Origin: Sarocladium kiliense
Lineage: Eukaryota > Ascomycota > Sordariomycetes > Hypocreales > Sarocladiaceae
NCBI GenBank assembly: GCA_030734395.1
Contig: JAUZTG010000016.1
Coordinates: 992,001-1,056,000 of the forward strand
Length of the DNA stretch: 64,000 bases
Direction: 5' to 3'
Shown: positions 1 through 10,345 of the stretch, piece by piece
How the letters are laid out: each line of letters opens with the position of its first letter
Position numbering within the stretch: position 1 is the first letter of the stretch
Made by a program: the position numbers and the translations under genes
The notes under the pieces: generated by a model
Databases searched by the model: none
Told to the model about the DNA's origin: nothing
The model's input: only the letters and a program-made list of their open reading frames with translations

Positions 1-1975
1 TTTCAACGGTTGAAGGAGCCCTCGGCCAGCAAAACCAAAAGCCCTGTTGGCTCTGAACCTTAAGCCCCCTGGACTCTGATGCCAGAATCAGGATAGACCC
101 GCCCTAGGGGTGGATGAAGCATCCCTTGATCCAAACTATTACTGAGGCAGTGCAGAGACCGTAGCATCACGGAGGGTTCCTGCTGATCCAATCACATTCC
201 GAGCTGGGTGCTGCTGATCACGTGTATGATCACGTGCCATGATTTTGTCTGTCAAATGTGGCAGTGCAAGCATTTCAATCTCCTTCACCGTCAACACCTA
301 GGTTATGCCCGAAATGAGATGTCGTGGCAGGTCAGGAACCCCCGAGCGCTGTTCCCAGGGCGAAAGGTCCCGCGACTCATTGATGTCCACTGCTCGGTGA
401 TTGGCATCCTAAGGAGTTTAGACACAGGGCAGCGGAGACAGCATCAGGATGGCCTCAGCATCGGGCTCTTTGTTCTTATTGTAGATTTAGGAAACAGTCG
501 CTCTGCATGGAGTGATACCAGGGTCTTGCTCATGGCATCCTTGAGAGAGTGCTCGTGGTAAGTTCATTCCGTGGGAAAAGGGCGAGCTCTATCTCTGACG
601 GTTGGACATCGTGTCCCGGGGATCCGGCAGACCCGAGTCCGCGGAGACACTCGCCAACACCGGCTTGGCTCAGGTGGTACGTCCGACCCGTCGTACCCTG
701 GCGTGGCCATCGCATCACTGCCTCCTTCGCCCGAACGCTTTCGCAATAACGTGCAACATGAGCAGTTTTGTCTTCTGCCGTATGCCGAGAATCCATCCGC
801 TCAAACCCTAATGAGCCACAACCCTGGGATGGCGCGCGCCTGGTATATCTATTTTTAACTCGCCGATCAGCATCTTGGGGCCGTAACGCCACTATGGACT
901 CCTGAACAGGTTGCGCCCCGATATTCCATGACTAGGTAGGTGGACCATCGTGGAGGTCCTCCTGTTTCGAGTTTTGTCCTTGGAAAGCAGGCTCTCGAAA
1001 CTATGAGGGAAGCCACGGGTGTAATACTGTGTGACACTATTGAGGTGTGGGCGGCCGAGGTTCAGAATAAGAAGCAAACAGCAGCGCTCGATGTCGAAGG
1101 ACTATCGACCAAACTTGCGTCTGCACATTAGCCAGTCCGAGAGCATGACCTGCATCAAATTGAATAGGGTTTTGGAAGAAGTCGTGGCATGACGTATCGG
1201 ATATGCATCCATAAGAAGGCTACACGACAGTTTCACAAGTGTTTTCACGGCTGATACAGACGGGCGCTACCCTGGATGCCCGGCCCACCGACCTGGATCT
1301 AGTTGTAAGCCTTACCTCAGGCATTTCGGCCTTGAACCCTCACATTAAGCTTATAGGAAGTTTACGATGCACGAAGTTCCGATTCATGTGTGCGAAATCA
1401 ATATCGCAACATTCATTCATCACCCATATGCTCAGGCACGTCACACATTGTAATTATTCTGCCTGTCTTCAAATCCTCTCACAACGGGCGTTGTTCAACC
1501 ATGCCGGAGCGGAAGAACCTCCTGTCCGCAAGGCGACCACCGTGACTTCACTGCCTTACCGTACTTCCATACACCCACACGCCAGACGTCCAGACCGCCA
1601 CATCATACGCTTCATCACTACACGGTGCTATGACACTGCATCGATTTGGCTTAAATCACACGTATCATACAGTAAAGACCCACTGCTTGTGGATTTTTGC
1701 AGCTGTTCTTGAACCGATACAGCAGCTCGCTAAGCACGGTGCGTCTTTGGCTGGCATGCCGTGTTGCAGTGCTGCAGTGCGCTGATGCCCGACCATTTGG
1801 CCGCTTCGGGCTCATCGTTTGTTTGATAGGCCAGTACCAGTGCCAGCTCGTAGGGCCCCTTTTTGTCTGAGTGAAGCTGCGTGTGACTCCGGCTTCACTG
1901 TTATTATTCTCACTCTCCGTGTCTGGGCTCTCATGGTGACAAGCATGTTGTGCTTGTTATAGCACGGCTGTCATC
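1..1975. other. Intergenic, no gene recognised
   Basis: No reading frame here has a protein-like sequence or a spliced continuation that I recognise; the longest (157 codons, 1239-1712 +) is rich in His, Arg, Cys and Ser and looks random. The segment holds two closely spaced CACGTG hexamers (219-236) and one copy of a 19-bp sequence that recurs at 45531. The last few hundred bases before 1976 are likely the promoter and leader of the DUF2293 gene. I cannot exclude part of a gene lying mostly outside the left edge. Confidence 0.5.
216..236. promoter_or_regulatory. Tandem E-box pair (CACGTG x2)
   Basis: A nine-base unit, GATCACGTG, occurs twice with a 12-bp period (216-224 and 228-236), so two palindromic CACGTG cores sit about one helical turn apart. 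CACGTG is the core bound by CBF1-type and other bHLH-zipper factors. About fourteen single copies occur in the window, close to chance expectation, but this close spacing is unusual. No recognised gene starts within 1.7 kb. Confidence 0.35.
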
Positions 1976-4615
1976 ATGGGTAGCTCCAAGAGAAGCGCCC
2001 CGGTGGCCGCTACCACGGCTGCCAAAGACCGGCACAAAAGATCTCAAAGAATGCTGTTCGATCCAAAAGCACCGCTCCCCGAGGGGCTCGTGGCCAAGCC
2101 ATCGATCCCGAAGTTGAAACATCGCACTTACTTCGAGATAATGGAGAACAAAGACAAGAAGAAAAAGCTCGAGTTCCAGGTAGTTCTTTGCAAGGCGTGC
2201 CCATGGGTGCAGTGCTCATCGTCTTTCTAGGTCACCACGGACAAAAAGCCACCACCTGGGTTCGAATTCGTGCCCATGGGCAACCCAGCACTGACCACAG
2301 CTTGCAAAGAGCTGTCACGAGAGAGAGACGCGATGATCTTCATCGTCTCTGTAAGTTGCTGGGATCTCGCCAGTACCGATTCTGTAGGCTAAGATGACAC
2401 CCTCCAGAACTTGAAGGATGCACCCGCTGCGTCCCTCAGTCATCAAGTGCATCGGATAGGTCATCATATAAGGCAAAGCATAGTCGAAGAGGCGAGATCA
2501 AAGTTTGATGTACTGCCGATCGGGTCGTCTTTGCCTGTTGGTGAACCAGAACCAATCCCCACGTCCCAAATGCAGTACAACGCGCAAGTCGATGCAGCTA
2601 TCCGCGACTTGTTCCCCAGAATCCCGAACACTGACCGGCAGATCATTATTGAGCATGCGTTTGACCTGGTGAGTCGTGCCCTACCTTGAGTCGATCTTTG
2701 ACTGATGTGACGTCCTAGAGCGCAAGAAGCCGCAAGGGTGAGAAGCCCGTGGGCCTTTCCGCAGATATCACGCTCGCTCGGAGGGTGCAGCTCGCAGTAC
2801 TCGCTCACATTCGGCATACCCATACCAGATATGACGAGCTATTGAAGGAGACAACGTGGGTGAATGCCAGAAGAGTTGTTGAAGCCCTCTGTCTGGACAT
2901 CCTCGTCAAGTGGCGAGGAGACGAGGAAACTGGACGAGACCAGCTTGATGATATCCTACAGGAGGTGGTCGTCATCTCGGACTCCGAAGACAGCGATGAG
3001 GATGACCCCGACGGGTCTGATCTCGAATCGGACTCCAGTGTGGAGGTAATTTCGCCCCCAGGCAGATCTGTTGCCCTTCGTGCTGGCTCTGCCGCTGGAG
3101 ATCAAGTTCAGACCTCACAGCTAGTGAAACCAAAGCACGCCAACCCCAAACAGAGGAGTGGCGCCCACAGGCCGGAACGCGCGCGAGCATCGGGTAAGAA
3201 AGAGCAACGTGGGTTCAAGAGGTATCGAGCTTGGCAGGAAGCCATCCAACGCAACCGCGCTGGTGAGCCGCCGTCTGATGCTCCAACGATGCACGAATCC
3301 GTCAGTCACGGACCGTACCCTCCTGTTCCTGGAGACCCGCCACCTTACTCGGCTGCTTTCCATGCGGTTCCGGACAGTAGATTTGGAGATATTTCGACGA
3401 GACCAAATCGAGCTCCTGAGGTCTCAACCCCTGAGATGCCCTCAGGAAGCCGCCCACTCCTCTACGAGAGGATGCCCGTGGAACACTTACCCCAAACGCG
3501 GATGGACAGTGTGCCTCCACCCAGACTGCTCTCACCCCCTATCCAGGATCGGTTCAAAGACTTGCTGGTCCAGTCTATTGAACAACCAGCTTCCCCCGAT
3601 GTCATGCAGCCCTCATTCGTCCGGACGATACCTTCCAAAAGCCCTGAGCCGAGGACTTTTCTTCCCATTTATGAGGGTCCAACTCGTGCTCCATTACCAG
3701 GTGCTTTAGGTAATGCGCCTGTGGCGAGCCCCCAAGGGTCGCCATACCATCAGAGCTTTGGAGGTCAGCAGCGGCATCAAGCAGAGTTTCCAGGCGGCTT
3801 CATCCAAGTATCGCGTCGCGTTGCGCCAGATGTTCCTCGCCCTTACCCACCAGCACCGGCCATATTGGAGCCGTTGCTACCTCAGTCTCGTGTCAGGCCG
3901 CGGGCAATAGACCACGTGGGAGATAGTCGGCCAGCCAAACGGCCTCAGTTGGAACCGTCTCTGATTGCGCGTCCAATAGAGAGGTTCTACATGGAAGACC
4001 GAGGCGGCTTTCTTGAGAAACTCCCTCTTCATCAGGAAGGGTCAAGATCAATGCCACCTGATCCTGGTTTCATCGAGATCCGGAGACAGCCAGATCTCAG
4101 ACATGATGCTGATCGAGTCGTGTCCTACGAAGAAGGCCGCAGACTGCGTAATGAGCCTGGAGTAGAGATTATCCCGATATCTAGTAGCCCAGCTCCCTTG
4201 CCAGGGCACCCACTGCCAGGAGATCTTCGACCCCAACGCTATAATTTGGACCATTTTCCCCCGAGTCCCTATCAGGTACCACCAAAAGAAACCATACCTG
4301 CACATCATTCACAGCCGCAGAGAGTTTTTCGATATGTTCGGGGAAATGAACCTGGTGCTCACCATCCACCGCCCCATCAACCGTGAGTTGCTCTGAAAGC
4401 CAACACATATGGGCACTCTAGGTACCACATGTCTTGCTTGTCGGATCAGACTGACATGTGTTAGTTTTGATGAGTATATAGCCCCTCACCATGAGCCGCC
4501 ACTGGCTCACCATCCGGCGCACTGGGAGTACCGGCACCGCGAACATCAGTATGGAAATGCACCGGACCGCCGATCGTCTGGACGTCACTCATACACTCCG
4601 GCTCTACTGGACTGA
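1976..4615 (+). CDS. DUF2293 domain protein, 5 exons
   Basis: Exons 1976-2179, 2231-2350, 2408-2668, 2719-4382 and 4465-4615 give about 799 residues. The first four exons are tied together by phase and clear GT-AG sites. The last junction, a GTGAGT donor at 4383 overlapping an apparent TGA stop, was chosen because the His/Pro-rich sequence continues in phase after it. Residues about 150-265 carry the fungal DUF2293 region, ending in a conserved Cys-Leu-Asp...Lys-Trp-Arg-Gly-Asp-Glu stretch near residue 260. An acidic Ser/Asp/Glu patch follows, then roughly 500 residues of Pro- and Arg-rich disordered sequence. The basic N-terminus suggests a nuclear protein. DUF2293 has no settled function that I know of. 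The gene converges with RRP12. If the last intron is retained, translation stops at 4386. Confidence 0.8.
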
Positions 4616-5044
4616 ACGGCAAGACTGGGAAAGATTTCTCGATGGTCGTTATTTAACCAGAGAAGAGGAGGACAAACTACTGGGTTTCTCTGTTGGTGCT
4701 TCTTGTTTGTGTGAAGTGTCGAGAATGACGCCTTCCCTTGTTGCATCTTCATACTAAGCTAGCGACTGTCTATTTTGCCTCGCGAGTAGAGGCTCTTTGT
4801 TGATACCCCTACATAACGGGAGGAGTTGGTGTGGATGATTGTTGGTTTTTCCTCATCCTGCATGCGAGTAATGGTGATGTATCATTATCACGACGAGTTT
4901 GCTCAAGTATAGACGATGGCTACCTGAATTTGACAAGTTTTTATGATCAAATGAACGCCCTGGAATTCCAGCTTTTCTAAACTCTAGTAACAAACGTAGA
5001 CTTCATCGACTGGGGGTATGTGATACTCTGAGCTCCCCTCGTCC
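4616..5044. other. Convergent 3' intergenic region
   Basis: This 429-bp stretch separates the stop codons of the DUF2293 gene (+) and RRP12 (-). It should hold both 3' untranslated regions. I see no further gene. Confidence 0.6.
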
Positions 5045-8000
5045 TTAGTTACGTCCTCTCTTCCCTTTACCAACTCCAGACGGACCATGCCTCTTCTCGA
5101 TGCCCAAACCTCTCCTTCCGGCAGCGATACCACCCTTTCCACTCTTTCCACCCCGGCCACCCCGGCCACCATCAAACCCTCCCCTGCCCCTGAATGCACC
5201 ACCTCTTGCGCCGCCACGCTCCCTTCCAGGACTCATCTTACTCTTCACCGCCGCAACAACATCCTCATCCATCTCCTCATCCTCGTCATCACCTCCCCTG
5301 CGGTTCGAGAACTTCAGCTTACCGCCACGACCACGTTTGGCAACATCCTTGCCCTTGAGAGCAGCAACGTAAGCGCCCACCCCTGAGTGCTCTGGGTCGA
5401 CTGCTCTGCCGTCGACGTCCATATCTTCGTCGTCGTCCTTGCCGAGGATGAGCTTGCCGTCGAGATCGGTCTTGGCCTTTGTCTTAGTGGGTTTGCGTTG
5501 CTTCATGGGCTTCGTGGAGGAGATGTTGGCCATTGCCTTCTTGTCGAGCAAGTCAAGCGGCTCGTCTTCGTCTTCCATGATATATGTGTTGCCGCCCTTC
5601 TGGGACTTCTTGGGCCGGAAGGAAACCTCGTTGTCGGAGCCGTCTTCTGAGTCACTGCTGTAAAGTGCCTGGTCGTACTCGTTCTCGTACTGGCGCTTAC
5701 CGGCTGCGCCATCCTCGTCATCACTGTCATCGTGTCTGTTGCGGGCACCTTCCTTCTTCTTCTTAGCCTGATCCCTGACTTTACGAATGTTCGCGAGGAT
5801 CTTCTTGCCGTCCTCAGGGGCATGCTGATAGATGTTGTCGTAGCCAAAGCGACGAACCATGCGCTCCAGAATGTGCTTGACCTTTGCCCTGAAGTGACCC
5901 TTGTGCTCCGAACTCCATGTGACCAGGTTCGGGACGAGCGTCGACAGACGGGGAAGCATGAGATCGACAGGCAGGCTGATGACGCAGACTTTGACGAACC
6001 CAAGACAGCTCTTGACAATCTCACGATTGTTTGATGTCAGGAACAGGTCCATTGTCTGCACGAGATCAGAAAGAGTCTGCTCGCTCAACGAGTTGCGGAA
6101 CTCATAAAGCAGCCGGCTGATGGCCGTGATCGATGCGGAAATCATGTGTGGCGTGCTACCCGCCAAACCAGCGCTCACCATTGTGATGAACTCCTCGATA
6201 TTGGCTGTGCCGTTTGGGGCGTCAGCCGACATGTGAGGCACCTTCGTGTTGTCGATCGTTGCGCCATTGGCCTCTACCATGCGGTTGCCCATCTTCACAA
6301 GCAAGTCGTACGCTGTTTCCCTGGCGCGCTCGTTATTCTCCTTGCAGCAGATAACGACCTCACTAAGCACAGATGGGATGAAGTGCAAGGAGTCGTCGGC
6401 GGTGAAGGGGAGCAGCGCCATGATCGCGGAGAGTCTGTCGCGGCGAGCAGGGGTAGAGACCTTGTCCGTGCTGGAGACAATAAGGGTCTGAAGCTCGGCA
6501 TTTCGCTCCTTGAGGGCGAGCTTGCCGAGCCCGGAGTCAGCAAGACGGGGAATAAGCTTGTAAGCCTTCTTTTGAAGCTGTGGCTCTTCTTGCTTGGTGA
6601 TGATGACGGAGGCAATTTCAAAGAGCGCTGAAAAGCTCTCTCGGGGAAGGTAGACGGAGATGGTGATGACGAGATCCATAAGGGTCTGGGCGGTAGATGG
6701 CATATGGTCCTTCTTTTGGCCAGCTTCCTTCTTGTCGGCTCCAGCGGGCTTGGAGAGCTCGGGAACCAGCATTTGACTGACCCTGTCGAATGTGTCCATG
6801 ATCTCTTGGGAGGGCGTGATACTGAGGAAGGTGTTAATGGTCTGGAGAATGAGGCCTCTGCTATTGGGAAGAGTCTGAGTGTAAACATTGAAAAGCACAG
6901 CCAGCATATTGCCGGCATAGCTTCCAAGGAGGGCAAGGTTCTTGCGTGCAGCTTCCCGCCTGACGCGGCTCTGGAGAAGCAAATCTTCTTCCTCTGAACC
7001 GTCGATCTCGGCGATGGCCTTGTTAGACTCAATCAACGTCTTGAGTGCCCTGCAGACATCCAGGCGCAAATCCACCTGCTTGTAAAGGAGGTTTGCAATC
7101 ATCTCGGCGAATGACTGATCGAAGGCATCCGCAAGATCCAGGGGCAGATCACAGTAACCCGGCAGAATTGACCAGATTTGTTGCACCAGAGTCTCGTAAA
7201 TCTTTACCTCCATAGTTTTCTCAGCCTGTCCGTGATCGAGCACCTTCTGGAACATCAGTTCACTGAGGGGGACCATTTCAGTTTTGAAGTGGTTGAGGTT
7301 GGTGTTGCTGGTATAGTCGCGCAGGATAGGGAACATCCACGCACGGCCAGGTTGGCCCTTAACAGGCTTCGCTAAGTTGAGAGGCAGAACGTTGAGCACA
7401 GCCTCGGGGCCCATGGCGCGGACAGCCTTGCCAATAACCTCATCGGCTTCCTTCTTGCTCTGGAAGGATGAGTTCTCTCGGAGTTCACCGACCGTCTTGG
7501 TTACACCCAAGAGGATAGGGTATGATCGCCAGCGAAGAGCATCGAACATGGCTCCGAAGACGCCAAAGGTTTGTAGCCATGCTGCCTGGTATTGAACGGT
7601 CAGAAGCGCCTCTGAGGCCTTCGCGATCTTCTCGAGGATCTTCTCGTCGTAGATTGAGGGGTCCAAAATGACTTGCTTCGGGACGCAGTTGGCAACGAAG
7701 GACACGAGACATTCGGCGGCTGAGATTCGGATGTTCTCAGAAGGCGACTGAAAGAATTGCGCAACCATGCTGAAAAGCTCGGGGAGGTTCTGGAACGTCT
7801 CTTCGGGTTCGATCTGAGCCGAAACATCATATCCTCGCGAGAGGATTGCGAGCCACGGGGGTACCAGCTGGGTGTCATTGGAAGCAGGTCGCAGTTCTGA
7901 GATGATTTCCATCAGACGAGGGAGCTTCGCCGATGAAACCTCATCCGTCATGCCCTCAAAGATGACCTCGAAGATGTCGAAGGCTGCCATAGTCATGTAC

Positions 8001-8836
8001 TCGTTTCCAGATTTGGCGATGGTAAGGAGCAGCTCGCAGAGCGACTCGATCTTCTTGCTAGGCCATCCTCCGCTTGCTGCTGCGATGGTCTTGATTAGCT
8101 GGAGGGCGTGCATAAGAGCTGGGTCGTGAGCAGCATCGGCAGCCTTTCTGCCTTTCTGCGAGGTAGCTTTTGATGCGAGGTCTTCGAGGTGCTTGGTGGC
8201 AGTCTGAGCGCACAAATCGGCAGCGGGGTGATCGAGTGAGGGGCTCGGCGGAGGATTCTTGAGAACCTTCTTCAGAGCATCCTGTGCCCTCTTTCGGACC
8301 TTGGGTCGAGGATCGAGAGACAAGTTCAGTAGGCCAGCGACAGCCCGACGAGGACCAATCTGTGCCACACCAAGGTCCCACGAAGCCGAATCTTGCGCGA
8401 GAAGAAGAGATTCGAGGCAGCCAATGGATGATCTGAGCAAAATAGGCTCGGCATCTTGCATGAGAAGGACGGGCGCAATGAGTGTCAGGATCTGGGTGAA
8501 TTGTGTGCGAAGGAGTGGCTGTGGTGCGTATGGGGTGACGACGTCGAGGAGGTAGACGACCGGGGTGGTGAGATCGATGTTGATTTTGCCATTGGAGTTG
8601 GCTTGCTGAAGAAGAGAGAGAAGGGCAGCGAAGTATCCTGTCGGCGACTGGGGAGTGTTTTGTTCTTTGAGGGTCGACTCGACTGCTTGAAGCACAACAG
8701 CACTCTGCGGTGACACTCTCGTTAGCGAAAACGATGCCTGGGTAGCAACAGCAACTTCACTTACTCTTTGTTGGCTCTGCAGCCCAGGGGACTTGATCTT
8801 GTCCAGCCTCTCGGCCAGAGTGAGATCTGACGACAT
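5045..8836 (-). CDS. RRP12: Ribosomal RNA-processing protein 12 (Rrp12)
   Basis: Rrp12 is a HEAT-repeat export and maturation factor for pre-40S and pre-60S subunits in the nucleolus. The start ATG is at 8836 (Met-Ser-Ser-Asp). Exons are 8836-8765 and 8704-5045, giving 1243 residues. The N-terminus, the long alpha-helical HEAT/NUC173 body, and a C-terminal tail with acidic and Lys-rich blocks followed by Arg-Gly-Gly repeats all fit the family and its usual length near 1200-1300. The 60-nt intron (8705-8764) has a GTAAGT donor, a GCTAACG branch site and a CAG acceptor. It is in frame and contains no stop, so an unspliced reading is also open and would insert 20 residues. Removing it restores the usual family spacing just before the first helices. 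The frame is also open upstream of 8836. An RRPE-like AAAAATTT lies about 125 bp upstream. Confidence 0.93.
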   Translation of the reverse strand: MSSDLTLAERLDKIKSPGLQSQQRVSEVAVATQASFSLTRVSPQSAVVLQAVESTLKEQNTPQSPTGYFAALLSLLQQANSNGKINIDLTTPVVYLLDVVTPYAPQPLLRTQFTQILTLIAPVLLMQDAEPILLRSSIGCLESLLLAQDSASWDLGVAQIGPRRAVAGLLNLSLDPRPKVRKRAQDALKKVLKNPPPSPSLDHPAADLCAQTATKHLEDLASKATSQKGRKAADAAHDPALMHALQLIKTIAAASGGWPSKKIESLCELLLTIAKSGNEYMTMAAFDIFEVIFEGMTDEVSSAKLPRLMEIISELRPASNDTQLVPPWLAILSRGYDVSAQIEPEETFQNLPELFSMVAQFFQSPSENIRISAAECLVSFVANCVPKQVILDPSIYDEKILEKIAKASEALLTVQYQAAWLQTFGVFGAMFDALRWRSYPILLGVTKTVGELRENSSFQSKKEADEVIGKAVRAMGPEAVLNVLPLNLAKPVKGQPGRAWMFPILRDYTSNTNLNHFKTEMVPLSELMFQKVLDHGQAEKTMEVKIYETLVQQIWSILPGYCDLPLDLADAFDQSFAEMIANLLYKQVDLRLDVCRALKTLIESNKAIAEIDGSEEEDLLLQSRVRREAARKNLALLGSYAGNMLAVLFNVYTQTLPNSRGLILQTINTFLSITPSQEIMDTFDRVSQMLVPELSKPAGADKKEAGQKKDHMPSTAQTLMDLVITISVYLPRESFSALFEIASVIITKQEEPQLQKKAYKLIPRLADSGLGKLALKERNAELQTLIVSSTDKVSTPARRDRLSAIMALLPFTADDSLHFIPSVLSEVVICCKENNERARETAYDLLVKMGNRMVEANGATIDNTKVPHMSADAPNGTANIEEFITMVSAGLAGSTPHMISASITAISRLLYEFRNSLSEQTLSDLVQTMDLFLTSNNREIVKSCLGFVKVCVISLPVDLMLPRLSTLVPNLVTWSSEHKGHFRAKVKHILERMVRRFGYDNIYQHAPEDGKKILANIRKVRDQAKKKKEGARNRHDDSDDEDGAAGKRQYENEYDQALYSSDSEDGSDNEVSFRPKKSQKGGNTYIMEDEDEPLDLLDKKAMANISSTKPMKQRKPTKTKAKTDLDGKLILGKDDDEDMDVDGRAVDPEHSGVGAYVAALKGKDVAKRGRGGKLKFSNRRGGDDEDEEMDEDVVAAVKSKMSPGRERGGARGGAFRGRGGFDGGRGGRGGKSGKGGIAAGRRGLGIEKRHGPSGVGKGKRGRN

Positions 8837-9335
8837 GATGACCAGTCGAGCTGTAGTATTCGCTTGACCAGTAGGTATGCAGTATCGTCGTAGAAGATGC
8901 AGTGCAGTCGGTCGGTGTGCCGCCACAGCGCAGAAAGTCGAGGCGGGATTGAGTGGCCCAAATTTTTGCAGCGAAAAATGCTTATCGGGGCACCCCGCCA
9001 GCGACGATAAGCGCTGTGGCTCCGCTGTCCCTGGGCCACTAGACCCGTTATGACGATGCTAGCGGCTTTGGGTACCTTTACCGCGAGATTACGTGGCAGA
9101 GGTACTTCTGTGTGCCATTCTGACGCCGTTGCTGCTGCCAGAGCTTCGGGAAGGCTGGTGGTGGACAACGTACGACGAGCTCCCTCCAACGGTTCGTCCT
9201 GTCGCATCCTATCCTGTACTCGACGAGAAGCCTGCCGCCCGATTCCCGAGACTTCGCAGCACCCAGTCATCATCTTGCAGTAGAGCTACTTGTGCATAAG
9301 GCCTGTCAACGCCCGTCGTTGGCGTCTGCGCGATC
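8837..9335. promoter_or_regulatory. Divergent promoter RRP12 / VPS29
   Basis: This 499-bp region separates the two start codons. On the RRP12 side, positions 8960-8967 read AAAAATTT on the minus strand, matching the core of the RRPE element found before many fungal ribosome-biogenesis genes. Further in is an 8-bp inverted repeat, GCTTATCG (8980-8987) and CGATAAGC (9005-9012), placing two GATA sites head to head with a 17-nt gap. Function is inferred only. Confidence 0.45.
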
Positions 9336-10054
9336 ATGGCGTTCCTCATCCTCGTCATCGGCGACATCCACATCCCAGATCGCGCGCTCGATATCCCTCC
9401 CAAGGTTCGGCATTGTCGTTCGCAACACTTCACCTGTATAGTCTAACACTGCATACAGTTCAAGAAGCTCCTAGCTCCTGGCAAGATCGGCCAAACCCTC
9501 TGCCTTGGCAACCTCACCGACAAGCAGACCTACGAGTACCTCCGCTCAGTCGCCCCAGACCTCAAGATCGTCAAGGGCCGATACGACGTCGAGGCCACCT
9601 CCCTACCCCTTACCCAGGTCGTCACCCACGGCAGTATCCGAATCGGCTTCCTCGAGGGCTTCACCCTTGTCTCCAACGAACCTGACCTGCTCCTCGCTGA
9701 GGCGAACCGTCTCGATGTCGATGTTCTCTGCTGGGGTGGCACGCACCGCTTCGATGCTTTCGAGTACATGGACAAGTTCTTCGTCAACCCGGGAAGCGCG
9801 ACGGGAGCATTTGTGAACGGCTGGAATAGCAAGGATGGAGAGGACCCGACCCCGAGCTTCTGTCTGATGGATGTTCGTCTTGACAACCCTCCTTTTGCTC
9901 GATGACTATGGCACTGACTTCGTGATCACAGGTGCAAGGAATCTCGCTTACACTCTACGTTTACCAATTACGGAAGGACGACAACGGGAATGAGACTGTC
10001 GCGGTTGAGAAGGTCACTTACACGAAACCAGTCGAGCCAACGGGTGCATCATGA
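9336..10054 (+). CDS. VPS29: Retromer subunit Vps29
   Basis: Vps29 is the metallophosphoesterase-fold subunit of retromer, which recycles sorting receptors from endosomes to the Golgi. Exons 9336-9404, 9459-9872 and 9932-10054 encode 201 residues, the normal size for compact Vps29. Seen in the sequence: an N-terminal Leu-Val-Ile-Gly-Asp-Ile-His motif, a Leu-Gly-Asn-Leu motif where active phosphatases have Gly-Asp, Lys-Gly-Arg-Tyr-Asp in place of Gly-Asn-His-Asp, a Gly-Gly-Thr-His motif, and the Asn-Pro-Gly-Ser-Ala-Thr-Gly block typical of Vps29. These changes are usual for Vps29, which works as a scaffold. Both introns use non-standard GTTCG donors but keep phase. It is divergent from RRP12 and converges with SGO1. 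Confidence 0.95.
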
Positions 10055-10345
10055 GATTCCGTGACGGAATCGTGGAGACCAGAACAGCTGGGTATGAGCA
10101 TTTCCAGTGTGAAGGAAAGACAGCTTGCCGATCACTAGAGCCTGGCTGTCGGATGAGTCCGACATCGATAGGAGTATTAACAGAAGAAATATGTAAATAA
10201 AGGTATAAGAAGCTTTCATCGCTTGGTATCTTAATGACATGCAGTCCCAAACAACAGGAAGAAAGCCATCCATCCGGAAAACACCCATGAAAACGCCTTG
10301 ACTGCCGTTATTCATCAATACATGCCTCATTCGTCCCCGATCTTA

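Noticed and set aside
806..811. CCCTAA near 806 (also near 48009), considered as a telomerase RNA template or telomere-like repeat
   Set aside because: Single units only; a template needs at least one and a half repeats and no RNA structure is evident.
8837..8926. N-terminal extension of RRP12 from an upstream in-frame ATG at 8926
   Set aside because: The family begins near the Met at 8836, and the extra 30 residues look like translated leader.
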